Source: Paradesertivirga superstes
Lineage (GTDB): Bacteria; Bacteroidota; Bacteroidia; Sphingobacteriales; Sphingobacteriaceae
DNA: 64,000 nt
Assembly: GCF_037622515.1 (NCBI RefSeq)
Contig: NZ_JBBJCN010000002.1
Coordinates: 310,001 to 374,000 of the forward strand
Direction of reading: 5' to 3'
The position numbers and the translations under genes are program-made. The notes beneath the pieces are model-generated. The model was not told the DNA's origin, ran no database searches, and saw only the letters and a list, made by a program, of their open reading frames with translations. Of the stretch, positions 53,372 to 61,983 are shown piece after piece. Each line of letters opens with the position of its first letter. Position 1 is the first letter of the stretch.

Positions 53372-54769
53372 TTAAAAAATCTTCCCCGGATTAAGAATAC
53401 CGTTCGGATCAAAAACTTGTTTTATTCCACGCATAATATTTAAGTGAACTTCAGAAAATTTAATCGGCATAAATTCTCTTTGAACCAGCCCTATTCCATG
53501 TTCACCCGAGATGGTTCCTCCAAGAGAAACGGTTAATTCAAAAATTTCACGAATCCCGTCTTTGAGCCTATTTGTCCAATCTTCATCACTCATACTTCCC
53601 TTTATAATATTTATATGAAGGTTTCCGTCTCCGGCATGACCGTAACAAATAGATTGAAAACCATATTTACCGCCAATTTCTTTAATTCCATGAATTAATT
53701 GAGGCAACTCGGCCCTTGGTACCACTGTGTCTTCTTCTTTATAAATTGAGTTCGATTTTACAGATACAGGCATAACTCTGCGAATACGCCATAGATCTTC
53801 TTTCTGAGCAGATGTATCCGCAAATAAAACATCAAGGCACCCATTCATCTCCAGAACTTCATTTATTTTCTCGCATTCAGAAAAAAGCACATCCATATTA
53901 TTGCCGTCGACTTCTATTAAAAGAAAGGCTGCAGCACCTTCTTTTATGTCAAACTGAATATTGTCATACTCTGTAACCCACTCTACTCCTCTTCGTTCCA
54001 TAAATTCTAAGGCCGAAGGGATAATGCCCGCTCTGAAAATGGCTGAAACTGCCGAACATGCCTGTTCATTGCTTGGAAACGCAGCCATCATCAAAACATC
54101 ATGTGTAGGTCGTGGAATGAGTTTTACAACAATTTTTGTAATAATACCCAATGTACCCTCCGAGCCTATCATCAATTGAGTAAGGCTATAACCTGAGGCA
54201 TTTTTAAGAGTATTGGCCCCTGTCCAGATTATCTCGCCCGAAGGCAGTACAACTTCTAAATTAAGCACATACTCACGTATTGTTCCATATTTAACCACCC
54301 GTGGACCACCGGAACCATGAGCCATATTTCCACCCATAAAACAACTTCCCTTACTGGAAGGATCTACCGGATAAAGAAGCCCTTTTTCTGCGACGGAATC
54401 CATAAAAACCTGCGTTATTACTCCTGGTTCTAAGGTCGCCTGTAAATTGCGCTCATCTATTTGTAAGATTTTATTCAACTTTTCCAGAGACAGTAAAACG
54501 CCGCCATGAACAGGGAGCGCCCCCCCGGATAAGCCAGTACCTCCTCCCCGCGCAGTAATGGGAATATTATGCCCGTTACAAAGCTTTAACAACAATGAAA
54601 TTTGTTCGGGAGAATCAGGTTTTACTACAACCTCAGGATAAAACTGAAGGTCTTCTGTTTCATCATGGCTGTAATCTTCCATATCTGTCTGCAAAGCAAT
54701 AATGTTTTCATTACCAACTATTGAAGATATTTGGAGGAGTATATTTTCAGATATTTTATTAAAAGTCAT
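53372..54769 (-). CDS. FAD-linked oxidoreductase, GlcD-like
   Basis: 465 residues, glycolate oxidase/D-lactate dehydrogenase type. FAD-binding segment ARGGGTGLSGGALPVHGGVL, PSSKGSCFMGGNMAHGSGG, GSEGTLGIITKI, and the C-terminal domain with CYGHAGDGNLHINII and GEHGIGL. Oxidises a 2-hydroxyacid such as glycolate or D-lactate with FAD. It overlaps the upstream folB gene by one base (TAATG), so it is translationally coupled to it. Confidence 0.93.
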   Translation of the reverse strand: MTFNKISENILLQISSIVGNENIIALQTDMEDYSHDETEDLQFYPEVVVKPDSPEQISLLLKLCNGHNIPITARGGGTGLSGGALPVHGGVLLSLEKLNKILQIDERNLQATLEPGVITQVFMDSVAEKGLLYPVDPSSKGSCFMGGNMAHGSGGPRVVKYGTIREYVLNLEVVLPSGEIIWTGANTLKNASGYSLTQLMIGSEGTLGIITKIVVKLIPRPTHDVLMMAAFPSNEQACSAVSAIFRAGIIPSALEFMERRGVEWVTEYDNIQFDIKEGAAAFLLIEVDGNNMDVLFSECEKINEVLEMNGCLDVLFADTSAQKEDLWRIRRVMPVSVKSNSIYKEEDTVVPRAELPQLIHGIKEIGGKYGFQSICYGHAGDGNLHINIIKGSMSDEDWTNRLKDGIREIFELTVSLGGTISGEHGIGLVQREFMPIKFSEVHLNIMRGIKQVFDPNGILNPGKIF

Positions 54770-55134
54770 TATTTGGAATAGGTTAATTCTACCAATGAAT
54801 TTTTCACTTCTCCTTTAACAGGAAGGTTTAATTTTCTTATGCTCACTTTAACAGTATCAGGCTGCGAAAACTCGGCAACAATCGTTTTTATAATCCGATG
54901 TGCAACAGTTTCTAAAAGTTTTTTAGGAGTCTTCATTTCAGCAGCAGTTATTTCAAAAAGGCGTTCATAATTCACTGTATCCGACAGCTCATCACTCAAG
55001 TTTTCCAAAACAGGCATTACAATTTCAACATCTACTATAAAATCATTCCCTACCTTTTGTTCCTCAGAATAATATCCATGGTAGGCAAAGAACCGAATGC
55101 CTTCTAATGCAACTTTTTGATTTATGTTAGACAT
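54769..55134 (-). CDS. folB: Dihydroneopterin aldolase
   Basis: 121 residues. MSNINQKVALEGIRFFAYHG, the tetrahydrobiopterin-fold pattern with YYSEEQKVGNDFIVDVEI, DTVNYERLFEITAAEM and KVSIRKLNLP. Catalyses the aldolase step of folate synthesis. First gene of a two-gene unit with the GlcD-like gene (TAATG overlap). Confidence 0.92.
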   Translation of the reverse strand: MSNINQKVALEGIRFFAYHGYYSEEQKVGNDFIVDVEIVMPVLENLSDELSDTVNYERLFEITAAEMKTPKKLLETVAHRIIKTIVAEFSQPDTVKVSIRKLNLPVKGEVKNSLVELTYSK

Positions 55135-55186
55135 GCAGCAAATTTAATTTTTTACATTAAACATTGAGATGTAATTACAAATATCC

Positions 55187-55217
55187 TTGTTTTTAACTCT
55201 TCGAAGCTATAGATTTG
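55187..55217 (+). promoter_or_regulatory. Promoter of the copper/respiration operon
   Basis: TTG at 55187-55189, 20 bp, then a perfect TAnnTTTG (TAGATTTG) at 55210-55217. The ATG at 55227 lies only ~10 nt after it, so the transcript would have almost no leader. Confidence 0.5.
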
Positions 55218-55226
55218 CACCATTCC

Positions 55227-55589
55227 ATGTTTATCCGTCTTACAAGTATCTTGCTAATTTTTGTGTTGCTTTCGGCAAGCAGCACTCAGCTGGTATTTTT
55301 TGCCGGTTATCAACTAAATAAAGAATACATTTCAAAAGTTCTCTGCGAAAATAAGGCGAAGCCCAAGCTTCAGTGTAAAGGAAAGTGTTATCTCAGCAAA
55401 AAGATAAGTCAGGCAGAAGAAAAGGATCAGAAGCAAGGTGCAATTTCAAAAAACACATTGGAAGTTTTCATTACCCAACATTCTGATTTCCGCTGCTTTA
55501 CGTTTCAAACAGAAGAATATCTTATATATCCTAATACTTCATATTGCTTTTTATCTGTTATCACGATATTTCAACCTCCCAGGGTTTAA
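55227..55589 (+). CDS. Small cysteine-containing membrane-anchored protein
   Basis: 120 residues from ATG 55227 (MFIRLTSILLIFVLLSASST). One N-terminal membrane segment or signal, then a periplasmic region with cysteines: VLCENKAKPKLQCKGKCYLSKK. A C-x8-C-x3-C arrangement suggests metal or disulfide chemistry. Similar short proteins often precede copper-related genes in Bacteroidota; I cannot name the family. First gene of the run that continues to 59 kb. Confidence 0.7.
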   Translation: MFIRLTSILLIFVLLSASSTQLVFFAGYQLNKEYISKVLCENKAKPKLQCKGKCYLSKKISQAEEKDQKQGAISKNTLEVFITQHSDFRCFTFQTEEYLIYPNTSYCFLSVITIFQPPRV

Positions 55590-55768
55590 TTCAGTATCAT
55601 TATTTACAAAGTCGTTTAAGCCCTTTCTCAAAAATCAAGAACTGACTGATTAATGAGGAAATAGTAACACATTTGCTGCTTAAACCAGACCTGTTGCAGT
55701 TTTTCTAAATAAACAATATAATCTTTTGTTAAGGAGACTAAATATTCTATTGAGTTAAAATTAAAAAA

Positions 55769-56758
55769 ATGAATTATCTAAGATATACTATAATTAGCTT
55801 ATTATTTTTAAATTCTACTTCTGCGTTCTCCTGTGATATTTGCGGATGTTTTATGGGAATCACCCCATATGATAATCAAAGTAACATCGGGGTATTGTAC
55901 CGTTACCGTTCTTTCAATGGGTATGAAGGAATGAATCATGATCTCTTACCTTCAAACTCGAACTTCTTTATTCCTTCTGATGCAGACGGAACCGTACCTC
56001 ACCATCATCACGGAGATCCGAGTGATTATGAAATTTTCAGAACCATGGAAATAAGGGGCCGTTATTTTATCCATCAACGCGTTGAATTAAACGCTATCGT
56101 TCCATACAATTCTAATTCATATAATTTTCATGGCAATACAACCACGCTTTCGGGCTTGGGAGATGTAAATGTCTATGGAGGATATCACCTAATTAGAAAA
56201 CTTCAGGCTACCGGAATTAACCAGCGACTTATTGCAGGAGCGGGATTAAAAATACCTAGCGGGAAACATGATCTAAAGAATAATGCCGGTGACAGGTTTT
56301 TACTTTTAAATCAACCCGGAACTGGCAGTACAGATGGATTTATCTACCTGAATTATATGGTAGGATATAAGAAAATGGGCCTGAGCTGGAATGCTTCTTA
56401 TAAATTCAACGGACAAAATAATTTAAACGAAAGCATTGCCAATAGCACGACACAATTTGTTAACCTATTTTATACTATGCCTATTGGGAAAAACTTTAAA
56501 GCCGTCCCCTCTATCCAAACTTTTTATGAATATTCAAAAGGTGAAAAGCTTAACAGCATTTTAACCGGAGAACATGAAATGAATAATTTAATGACAGGTT
56601 TAGGCTTAGACTTATTTTATAAAAACATAGCTTTGAACACGGGATTTCAATTAAACGCATATAGTGCCCCTACAGAACACCTTAAAAGTGCGGGAAAGGT
56701 ACACTTTGGAATTACTTACAACTTCAATCAGCTCTATTACTTAATAAATAAAAAATGA
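55769..56758 (+). CDS. Outer-membrane beta-barrel with CDICGC metal-binding tag
   Basis: 329 residues. Signal peptide ending near SAFS, then the mature protein opens CDICGCFMGITPYDNQSNIG. The three Cys in CxxCxC and a nearby HHHHGD stretch (VPHHHHGDPSDYEIF) are good metal-binding candidates. The rest alternates beta strands with a barrel-like rhythm and ends FNQLYYLINKK. Probably an outer-membrane protein of a copper-handling system. Its end overlaps the SCO start by 4 bp (ATGA type). Confidence 0.78.
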   Translation: MNYLRYTIISLLFLNSTSAFSCDICGCFMGITPYDNQSNIGVLYRYRSFNGYEGMNHDLLPSNSNFFIPSDADGTVPHHHHGDPSDYEIFRTMEIRGRYFIHQRVELNAIVPYNSNSYNFHGNTTTLSGLGDVNVYGGYHLIRKLQATGINQRLIAGAGLKIPSGKHDLKNNAGDRFLLLNQPGTGSTDGFIYLNYMVGYKKMGLSWNASYKFNGQNNLNESIANSTTQFVNLFYTMPIGKNFKAVPSIQTFYEYSKGEKLNSILTGEHEMNNLMTGLGLDLFYKNIALNTGFQLNAYSAPTEHLKSAGKVHFGITYNFNQLYYLINKK

Positions 56759-57390
56759 AGATTAACCTTATTATAGCAGCCAGCTTTATTTTGCTGGCCG
56801 CTTGTAACACCTCAGAAAAACGTCTTCCTATTTTAGGCGAGCGCGAGCCTGTTGAAAAGATAATTGATGGTAAAACAGTTACAGATACTATTTATCAAAC
56901 AATTCCTGATTTTAGATTCATAAACCAGGATAGTTCCATATTAACCCAAAAAGATTTTGAAGGAAAGATTTATGTAGCTGATTTCTTTTTCACTTCCTGT
57001 ACCTCCATATGTCCGGTTATGCATAGAAATATGCTTAAAGTTTACGAAGAATTTAAAGGAAACAGTTCGGTAAAAATCCTTTCACACACTATCGATTTTA
57101 AATATGACACACCTTCCCGATTAAAAAACTACGCAAATAAGTTAGGAATAACAGGAGATCAATGGCAATTTGCTAAGGGATCAAAAGACTCTGTTTACAC
57201 TCTTGCAGAAAAAAAATACCTTGTAGCTGTTTCAGAAGACAAAACTGCAACTGACGGATTCATTCATCAGGGTTGGTTTATTTTGGTTGATAAGGAAAGA
57301 CGACTTCGGGGTGCTTACGATGGAACTAAATCTGACCAGGTTGATCAACTGATTCAAGATATGAAAACATTACTGGCAGAATACAATTAA
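56755..57390 (+). CDS. SCO-family copper-binding protein
   Basis: 211 residues. Lipobox at LLAACNTS (Cys17). Thioredoxin-like SCO motif with Cys82 and Cys86 (FFTSCTSICPVMH) and a downstream His (DGFIHQGWFILVD). SCO proteins deliver copper to the CuA site of cytochrome oxidase and act as thiol redox proteins. Membrane-anchored in the periplasm. Overlaps both neighbouring genes, a single operon. Confidence 0.93.
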   Translation: MKINLIIAASFILLAACNTSEKRLPILGEREPVEKIIDGKTVTDTIYQTIPDFRFINQDSSILTQKDFEGKIYVADFFFTSCTSICPVMHRNMLKVYEEFKGNSSVKILSHTIDFKYDTPSRLKNYANKLGITGDQWQFAKGSKDSVYTLAEKKYLVAVSEDKTATDGFIHQGWFILVDKERRLRGAYDGTKSDQVDQLIQDMKTLLAEYN

Positions 57391-57833
57391 TGCGCAAATC
57401 AATTCTATTTTTCACCATCAGCCTGTTTGTTTGTGCTTTTATAACAGATTCCTGCCAAAGCGAACAGGAATTAAACTACGCACGTTATTATAGCAACGGC
57501 AAGCAGATTTACGAACAACATTGTCAGAATTGCCACGGTAATGATGGCAAAGGCTTAGCTAAATTATACCCGCCGTTAAACGATTCAATTTTCCTGAAAA
57601 ACAACAAGTCAAAGCTGGCATGTATTATAAGATATGGCTCTGACGATACGATTTCTATAAATGGTATTGAATTTTCAAACAAAATGCCGGCCGAATCTCA
57701 TCTCGCCGACATTGATATAGCAGCTGTAATAACCTATGTAACTAATTCTTTTGGAAACAAGCAAGGCTTTTATACTGTTTCTAATGCTGCATGTGACTTA
57801 AAGGCGTGCAAAGATCTGAATGGAGATAAGTAA
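57390..57833 (+). CDS. Cytochrome c
   Basis: 147 residues. Lipoprotein-type signal (FITDSCQSE) and one haem-binding CQNCH at 45-49, then an axial Met candidate in NKMPAESHL. Class I cytochrome c in the periplasm, membrane-anchored. Starts one base inside the SCO stop codon (TAATG), and its end overlaps the SemiSWEET start by 14 bp. Confidence 0.92.
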   Translation: MRKSILFFTISLFVCAFITDSCQSEQELNYARYYSNGKQIYEQHCQNCHGNDGKGLAKLYPPLNDSIFLKNNKSKLACIIRYGSDDTISINGIEFSNKMPAESHLADIDIAAVITYVTNSFGNKQGFYTVSNAACDLKACKDLNGDK

Positions 57834-58086
57834 TGAAATTATAGGTTTGATCGCCGGTGTACTTACATCAACCGCAATGATTCCTCAGTTGGTAAAAACC
57901 ATCAAAGAAAAAAATGCAGACCATATTTCGCCTTTAATGGTAATTATTTTAATACTTGGCACCGGGAGCTGGACTTATTATGGTGTTATAAAAGATGACC
58001 TACCGATAATTTTCACTAATGCATTTTCAGCCCTGGTAAATACTACGATGCTTTTTTTTAAAATAAAGTTCGCACAGAAAAATTGA
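57820..58086 (+). CDS. SemiSWEET-type transporter
   Basis: 88 residues, three transmembrane helices, MEISNEIIGLIAGVLTSTAM, with PQ-loop signature IPQLVKTIKEKNADHIS and a second-helix proline region. Half-size SWEET sugar transporters act as dimers. It overlaps the cytochrome c gene by 14 bp and precedes the lipoprotein gene; embedding a SemiSWEET in a copper/respiration operon is unusual. Confidence 0.88.
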   Translation: MEISNEIIGLIAGVLTSTAMIPQLVKTIKEKNADHISPLMVIILILGTGSWTYYGVIKDDLPIIFTNAFSALVNTTMLFFKIKFAQKN

Positions 58087-58214
58087 AACACTATACTAAA
58101 AGCATGATTTCGCCCTTCCTCGGTTTAAGAAACCTTAATTACATAAAAGTTAAGACTTGTTTGAATTTCACAAACTTTTCAGCAATTTGCTGTTTTACAT
58201 TAAACCAATTCAAT

Positions 58215-58526
58215 ATGAAAAATTTAAAAACACTTGCTATTGCAGCATCAATGTCACTAATGTTCGCATGCGGTGAAAAAACCGATGTTGTTGAGTCAGG
58301 CACCTACACCGGCACAATAAATGAAGTAGAAGCAGACAAGTCTGAAATTTATGTAAAAACAGATGACGGCAAACTATTGGAACTTTATTTTACAGATTCT
58401 ACCAGCCTGACAAAAAATGATGAAAAGGTTGCTTTTGATCAGTTAGCCGAAGGCAAAAAAGTTGAAGTTGATGTTGAAAAAGTTGGCAATAAATTAGATC
58501 CTAAGGCGGTTAGAATTTTGGAATAA
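58215..58526 (+). CDS. Small lipoprotein with OB-like domain
   Basis: 103 residues from ATG 58215, lipobox FACGEKT. Mature ~80 residues are beta-rich (YTGTINEVEADKSEIYVKTD..KVEVDVEKVGNK), reminiscent of small OB/barrel folds seen in copper-periplasmic proteins. Function unknown. It lies directly before the DUF2231 gene, with adjacent stop and start codons. Confidence 0.75.
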   Translation: MKNLKTLAIAASMSLMFACGEKTDVVESGTYTGTINEVEADKSEIYVKTDDGKLLELYFTDSTSLTKNDEKVAFDQLAEGKKVEVDVEKVGNKLDPKAVRILE

Positions 58527-59021
58527 ATGCCTGAATCGTTATTTGAGCGTGAAGAAATCTGGCACCCCTTAAGTGTACATTTCCCTGTTGCACTTTTACT
58601 TTTCGCGACCATAATTCATTTGATAGCTTTATTTTTAAAAGAGCGTCGAAAAGAAATGTGGGAATTTTCAGGGAGCCTGTTACTTTATAGCGGCTCCCTT
58701 CTTGCCTGGTTTTCAATTTATACCGGCGATATTGCAGACGGAGTTGTGGGCCGAACGATCTGTGATCCCACGGTGCTTAAAAGTCATGAAATTGCTGCTT
58801 TTACGATGGCATATCTGTTTACCTCGGCTTCCGTAGGGAATCTTTTACTTGTATTTGTTAAGTTGAATGAAAAATTGTTGCTACCTCTCAAATATTTAGT
58901 AGTTATCTTAACGCTTGCAGGCTCTGGATATCTTATATACACGGGTCATCTCGGTGCAAGCCTTGTTTACCAGCAGGGTGCAGGAGTAATTAAACCCTCA
59001 TCAGATTGCAGTGACTTCTAA
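58527..59021 (+). CDS. DUF2231 membrane protein
   Basis: 164 residues, four transmembrane helices with the DUF2231 hallmarks HPLSVHFPVALLLFATIIHL and GDIADGVVGR. Periplasm-facing conserved His residues in this family are suspected to bind haem. It ends the operon that begins with the small Cys protein. Often linked with cytochrome/copper genes. Confidence 0.9.
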   Translation: MPESLFEREEIWHPLSVHFPVALLLFATIIHLIALFLKERRKEMWEFSGSLLLYSGSLLAWFSIYTGDIADGVVGRTICDPTVLKSHEIAAFTMAYLFTSASVGNLLLVFVKLNEKLLLPLKYLVVILTLAGSGYLIYTGHLGASLVYQQGAGVIKPSSDCSDF

Positions 59022-59156
59022 ACTGATCAGATCTTTAATCAGCGCTTAAAATTCTTAACATTTAAAACAACACTACCAACTACTGGTTATACTTCGTATA
59101 AAACATTCACACAATCAAATCAAAAAATCAAATTGTTTTGAATCAATCAAGTACAT

Positions 59157-60506
59157 ATGAAATTAAATTATTTAAAAATCTCATTCCTTTCATTAACAAC
59201 TCTATTTACAGCAAATGTAATTGGCCAGGAAAATGCGGGTAATTATGTTGCTCCTTTTTCTCCTGCCAGTTCATTTAGTACATGGTCGCTGGGAATAAAT
59301 GCAGGAGCATTAGCGCCTATAGTCCCTTTTGGGAAAAATGACTTTACTAACTGGGAGACTGACCTCGGTTATGGAGCTTATATCAAAAAGCAATTAAGTC
59401 ATACATTTAGTTTACAGGCTAATTTCCTTCGCGGTAAGCTACATGCAGACAATGAAAATAAGTTGGGAAATGGATCTACCCCAACCAGTCCAAATAAATC
59501 TTTTGAAACAGAAATACATGCAGCAGGAAGTTTAAATGCCAACCTAAGCATCGGTAATTTTTACTGGCTCAACAGAAAAAGTATGATAAGTCCCTATCTT
59601 ACAGCAGGAGCAGGCCTAATGTCGTACAAACCGGTTATCACTTCTGCTGCCGGCGTAACTTCAGAATATAAACCCAATGATCCAATCGAAGAAGTATTTA
59701 TTCCGGTTGGAGCAGGTGTAAAAATCGGCCTATCCCGTTCTGTTAATCTTGATTTAGCTTACACCATGAATTTTGTAGATGCAGATAATCTGGATGGCCA
59801 GCATAACGGTCCCCAAAACGATAAATTTTCTTACGCAAATGCAGGTCTTGAATTTGCTTTCGGAGCAAAATCCAAACCTCAGCTTGCAACATACAATCCT
59901 GCTGCAGCATTAGAATACGATTATATAAAACGTAATAAGGATCTGTCTGATCAGCTAAGTGCCGAGCGTGCGAATAGTGCTGCTCAACTTCAGCAAATGG
60001 CAACTGATTGGGCCAGATTTAAAAGTGATGAAGATAAAGACGGTGTTTCTGATTTCTTTGATAAATGTCCGGGGACACCAGCAGGAACTCAGGTTGATGG
60101 TGCAGGATGCCCGCTACAGGTAACTGTTAATAATCCTGTTCGGGTTATTGTAACCGAAGAAGACAGAAAAGTAGTTGCCGAGGCAATTAAAAATCTTGAA
60201 TTCGATTTCGGAAAATCTACGATTCGCTCTTCCTCTTTCCCTAGTTTAAAAAGAGTTGCTGATTTGCTGGTAACAAAAAATTTCAGTTTAAAACTGGCCG
60301 GACATACCGATAATGTAGGCAGTGATGCTGCAAATCTTAAATTATCAAAAGACAGGGCAGAATCAGTTAAATCCTATTTAGTTAGTCAAGGAGCTAATCC
60401 TTCCCGTATTGAAGCTACTGGTTATGGAGAAAGCCAGCCGATTGAAACAAATGCTACAAATGCAGGCCGTCAGAAAAACAGACGCGTTGAATTCACTTTG
60501 TATTAA
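59157..60506 (+). CDS. OmpA-family outer-membrane protein
   Basis: 449 residues. Signal peptide to about residue 23 (ANVIGQ), an N-terminal beta-barrel (~45-235), a coiled-coil-like linker (NKDLSDQLSAERANSAAQ), a calcium-type repeat (DEDKDGVSDFFDKCPGTPAG) and the peptidoglycan-binding OmpA domain at ~345-449 (LAGHTDNVGSDAANLKLSKD, ATGYGESQPI). Anchors the outer membrane to peptidoglycan. A perfect terminator follows. Confidence 0.94.
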   Translation: MKLNYLKISFLSLTTLFTANVIGQENAGNYVAPFSPASSFSTWSLGINAGALAPIVPFGKNDFTNWETDLGYGAYIKKQLSHTFSLQANFLRGKLHADNENKLGNGSTPTSPNKSFETEIHAAGSLNANLSIGNFYWLNRKSMISPYLTAGAGLMSYKPVITSAAGVTSEYKPNDPIEEVFIPVGAGVKIGLSRSVNLDLAYTMNFVDADNLDGQHNGPQNDKFSYANAGLEFAFGAKSKPQLATYNPAAALEYDYIKRNKDLSDQLSAERANSAAQLQQMATDWARFKSDEDKDGVSDFFDKCPGTPAGTQVDGAGCPLQVTVNNPVRVIVTEEDRKVVAEAIKNLEFDFGKSTIRSSSFPSLKRVADLLVTKNFSLKLAGHTDNVGSDAANLKLSKDRAESVKSYLVSQGANPSRIEATGYGESQPIETNATNAGRQKNRRVEFTLY

Positions 60507-60530
60507 GAAGCCAATAGTATATAGATAAAA

Positions 60531-60568
60531 GAGAGGCTGTTTCAAATCGAAACAGCCTCTCTTTTTTT
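60531..60568 (+). terminator. Strong terminator after ompA-like gene
   Basis: GAGAGGCTGTTTC and GAAACAGCCTCTC form a perfect 13-bp stem with a 5-nt loop, followed by seven T. Confidence 0.9.
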
Positions 60569-60593
60569 CCTGACAAATGCTGAACAGGAAAAA

Positions 60594-61892
60594 TCAATGA
60601 TTCTTCTTCTTATTCATTTTTGCTTTTAAACCAGAGCTGTAATTATAATCCTTAGAATTACTTGCCTTTTTTTCATGAAATGCTGCTCCCTTTTCTTCTA
60701 CAGGACTTTGCACTTTTGTTGTCTTAGGCTTCTTACTCTCAGTATCCTTTGGCTCAACATCAATTATTAGATTTTCAGGCAATTCTGCAACCTGGATACG
60801 TTGGCCAATAGACTGTTCTATCTTTCGAACCATTGGCAGTTCAAGATCTGTAGTAAAAGTTATAGCAATTGTTTGATCATCAGAACTATTTTGCAAAATC
60901 CTGCTGATAAATTCTTCCTTCTCATGGGGTAATTCTGCCTGGATCATAAACGGAATTCCTGTCAGATTAAGATGGAGTTTTAACTCATTAGCAACAAGAA
61001 GAACCCGGACGGTTTCATTATCATAAAAATCGTCGATGCTGCTTACACCATGCGATTCAAAAAATATCGGATTCAGTATCGCCACCTCATCCTTAAGAGT
61101 CATCTTTAAATGATTATATACTTTTTCGGCGGTTAAACGAGTATTTACAAACACCACAGTTTTTGTAAATACCTCTGAATCATTTAGCAGCAAACTTAAC
61201 AGGTTCACTTTGGTCCGAAAGTTGGGAACATGATATAAAAGCTGCTGATGTGTTTGTACTGCGGTTTCACCCAACTCTTCAATCTCGAGTATAAAAGGCT
61301 CTTTTATAAAAGGACTTATCATTTTATTCAGCCTTTCGTGCATTACTTCTGCAAATATTAAATGCTGACATTTGGTAATACTGTTAGCCAACTCTACCAC
61401 CGGTAATTGCAAACCCTGTTTAACTATCACCTCTGCATCATCAACGACGAACATAATGATCTTATTAAGATTCAGACCCAGCTTGAGGTAAAGCGCCCTA
61501 GCTCTATCAGGAGTAGCTACAACAATATCGCATCCATCGGCCAGATCATTCATCTGGCTTTCAATACCAGGTGCGGCATATAAACCTACAATCCGTATAG
61601 TTTTATTTTTATTTAATAACTCAAATTGCTCTATTACAGAAAGAACCCTTTCTTTATCGGGAACCAGAATTAAAGCACGGGGGGCATCTTCAAAACCGTT
61701 TTTCAATTTGGTTAAAACCCCTAAGATATAGGTACTGGTTTTTCCGCAGCCTTCAGGCCCTATCGCAATTATGTCCTGTCCGCCTATAATGCGCGTCATT
61801 GTTTTAACCTGAACTTCTTTAGGAGTAATAAACCCGGCATCTGTTATAGAGCGTACTAATGATTTATTAAGCTTTAATTTTTCTAACCACAC
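60594..61892 (-). CDS. Degenerate DEAD-box-like protein
   Basis: 432 residues. The Q-motif-like start (ITDAGFITPKEVQVKTMTRI), P-loop GPEGCGKTS, VATPDRARALYL (motif Ib) and TVVFVNTRLTAEKVYNHL (motif IV) are recognisable, but motif II reads DDAE in place of DEAD, the SAT motif is absent (FAEVMHERL), motif V lacks the RGxD block and the HRxGRxGR motif VI is missing. It likely does not unwind RNA and may act as a scaffold or regulator. GTG start; lysine-rich C-terminal tail. Convergent to the OmpA gene. Confidence 0.8.
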   Translation of the reverse strand: MWLEKLKLNKSLVRSITDAGFITPKEVQVKTMTRIIGGQDIIAIGPEGCGKTSTYILGVLTKLKNGFEDAPRALILVPDKERVLSVIEQFELLNKNKTIRIVGLYAAPGIESQMNDLADGCDIVVATPDRARALYLKLGLNLNKIIMFVVDDAEVIVKQGLQLPVVELANSITKCQHLIFAEVMHERLNKMISPFIKEPFILEIEELGETAVQTHQQLLYHVPNFRTKVNLLSLLLNDSEVFTKTVVFVNTRLTAEKVYNHLKMTLKDEVAILNPIFFESHGVSSIDDFYDNETVRVLLVANELKLHLNLTGIPFMIQAELPHEKEEFISRILQNSSDDQTIAITFTTDLELPMVRKIEQSIGQRIQVAELPENLIIDVEPKDTESKKPKTTKVQSPVEEKGAAFHEKKASNSKDYNYSSGLKAKMNKKKNH

Positions 61893-61983
61893 AACTTCAA
61901 AAATTTAAAATTTGTGCAATTTAAGTATAAGAAGTTCAGAAATCATTATTTATGTAGTATGATGGTATAATTACTATGCCATG

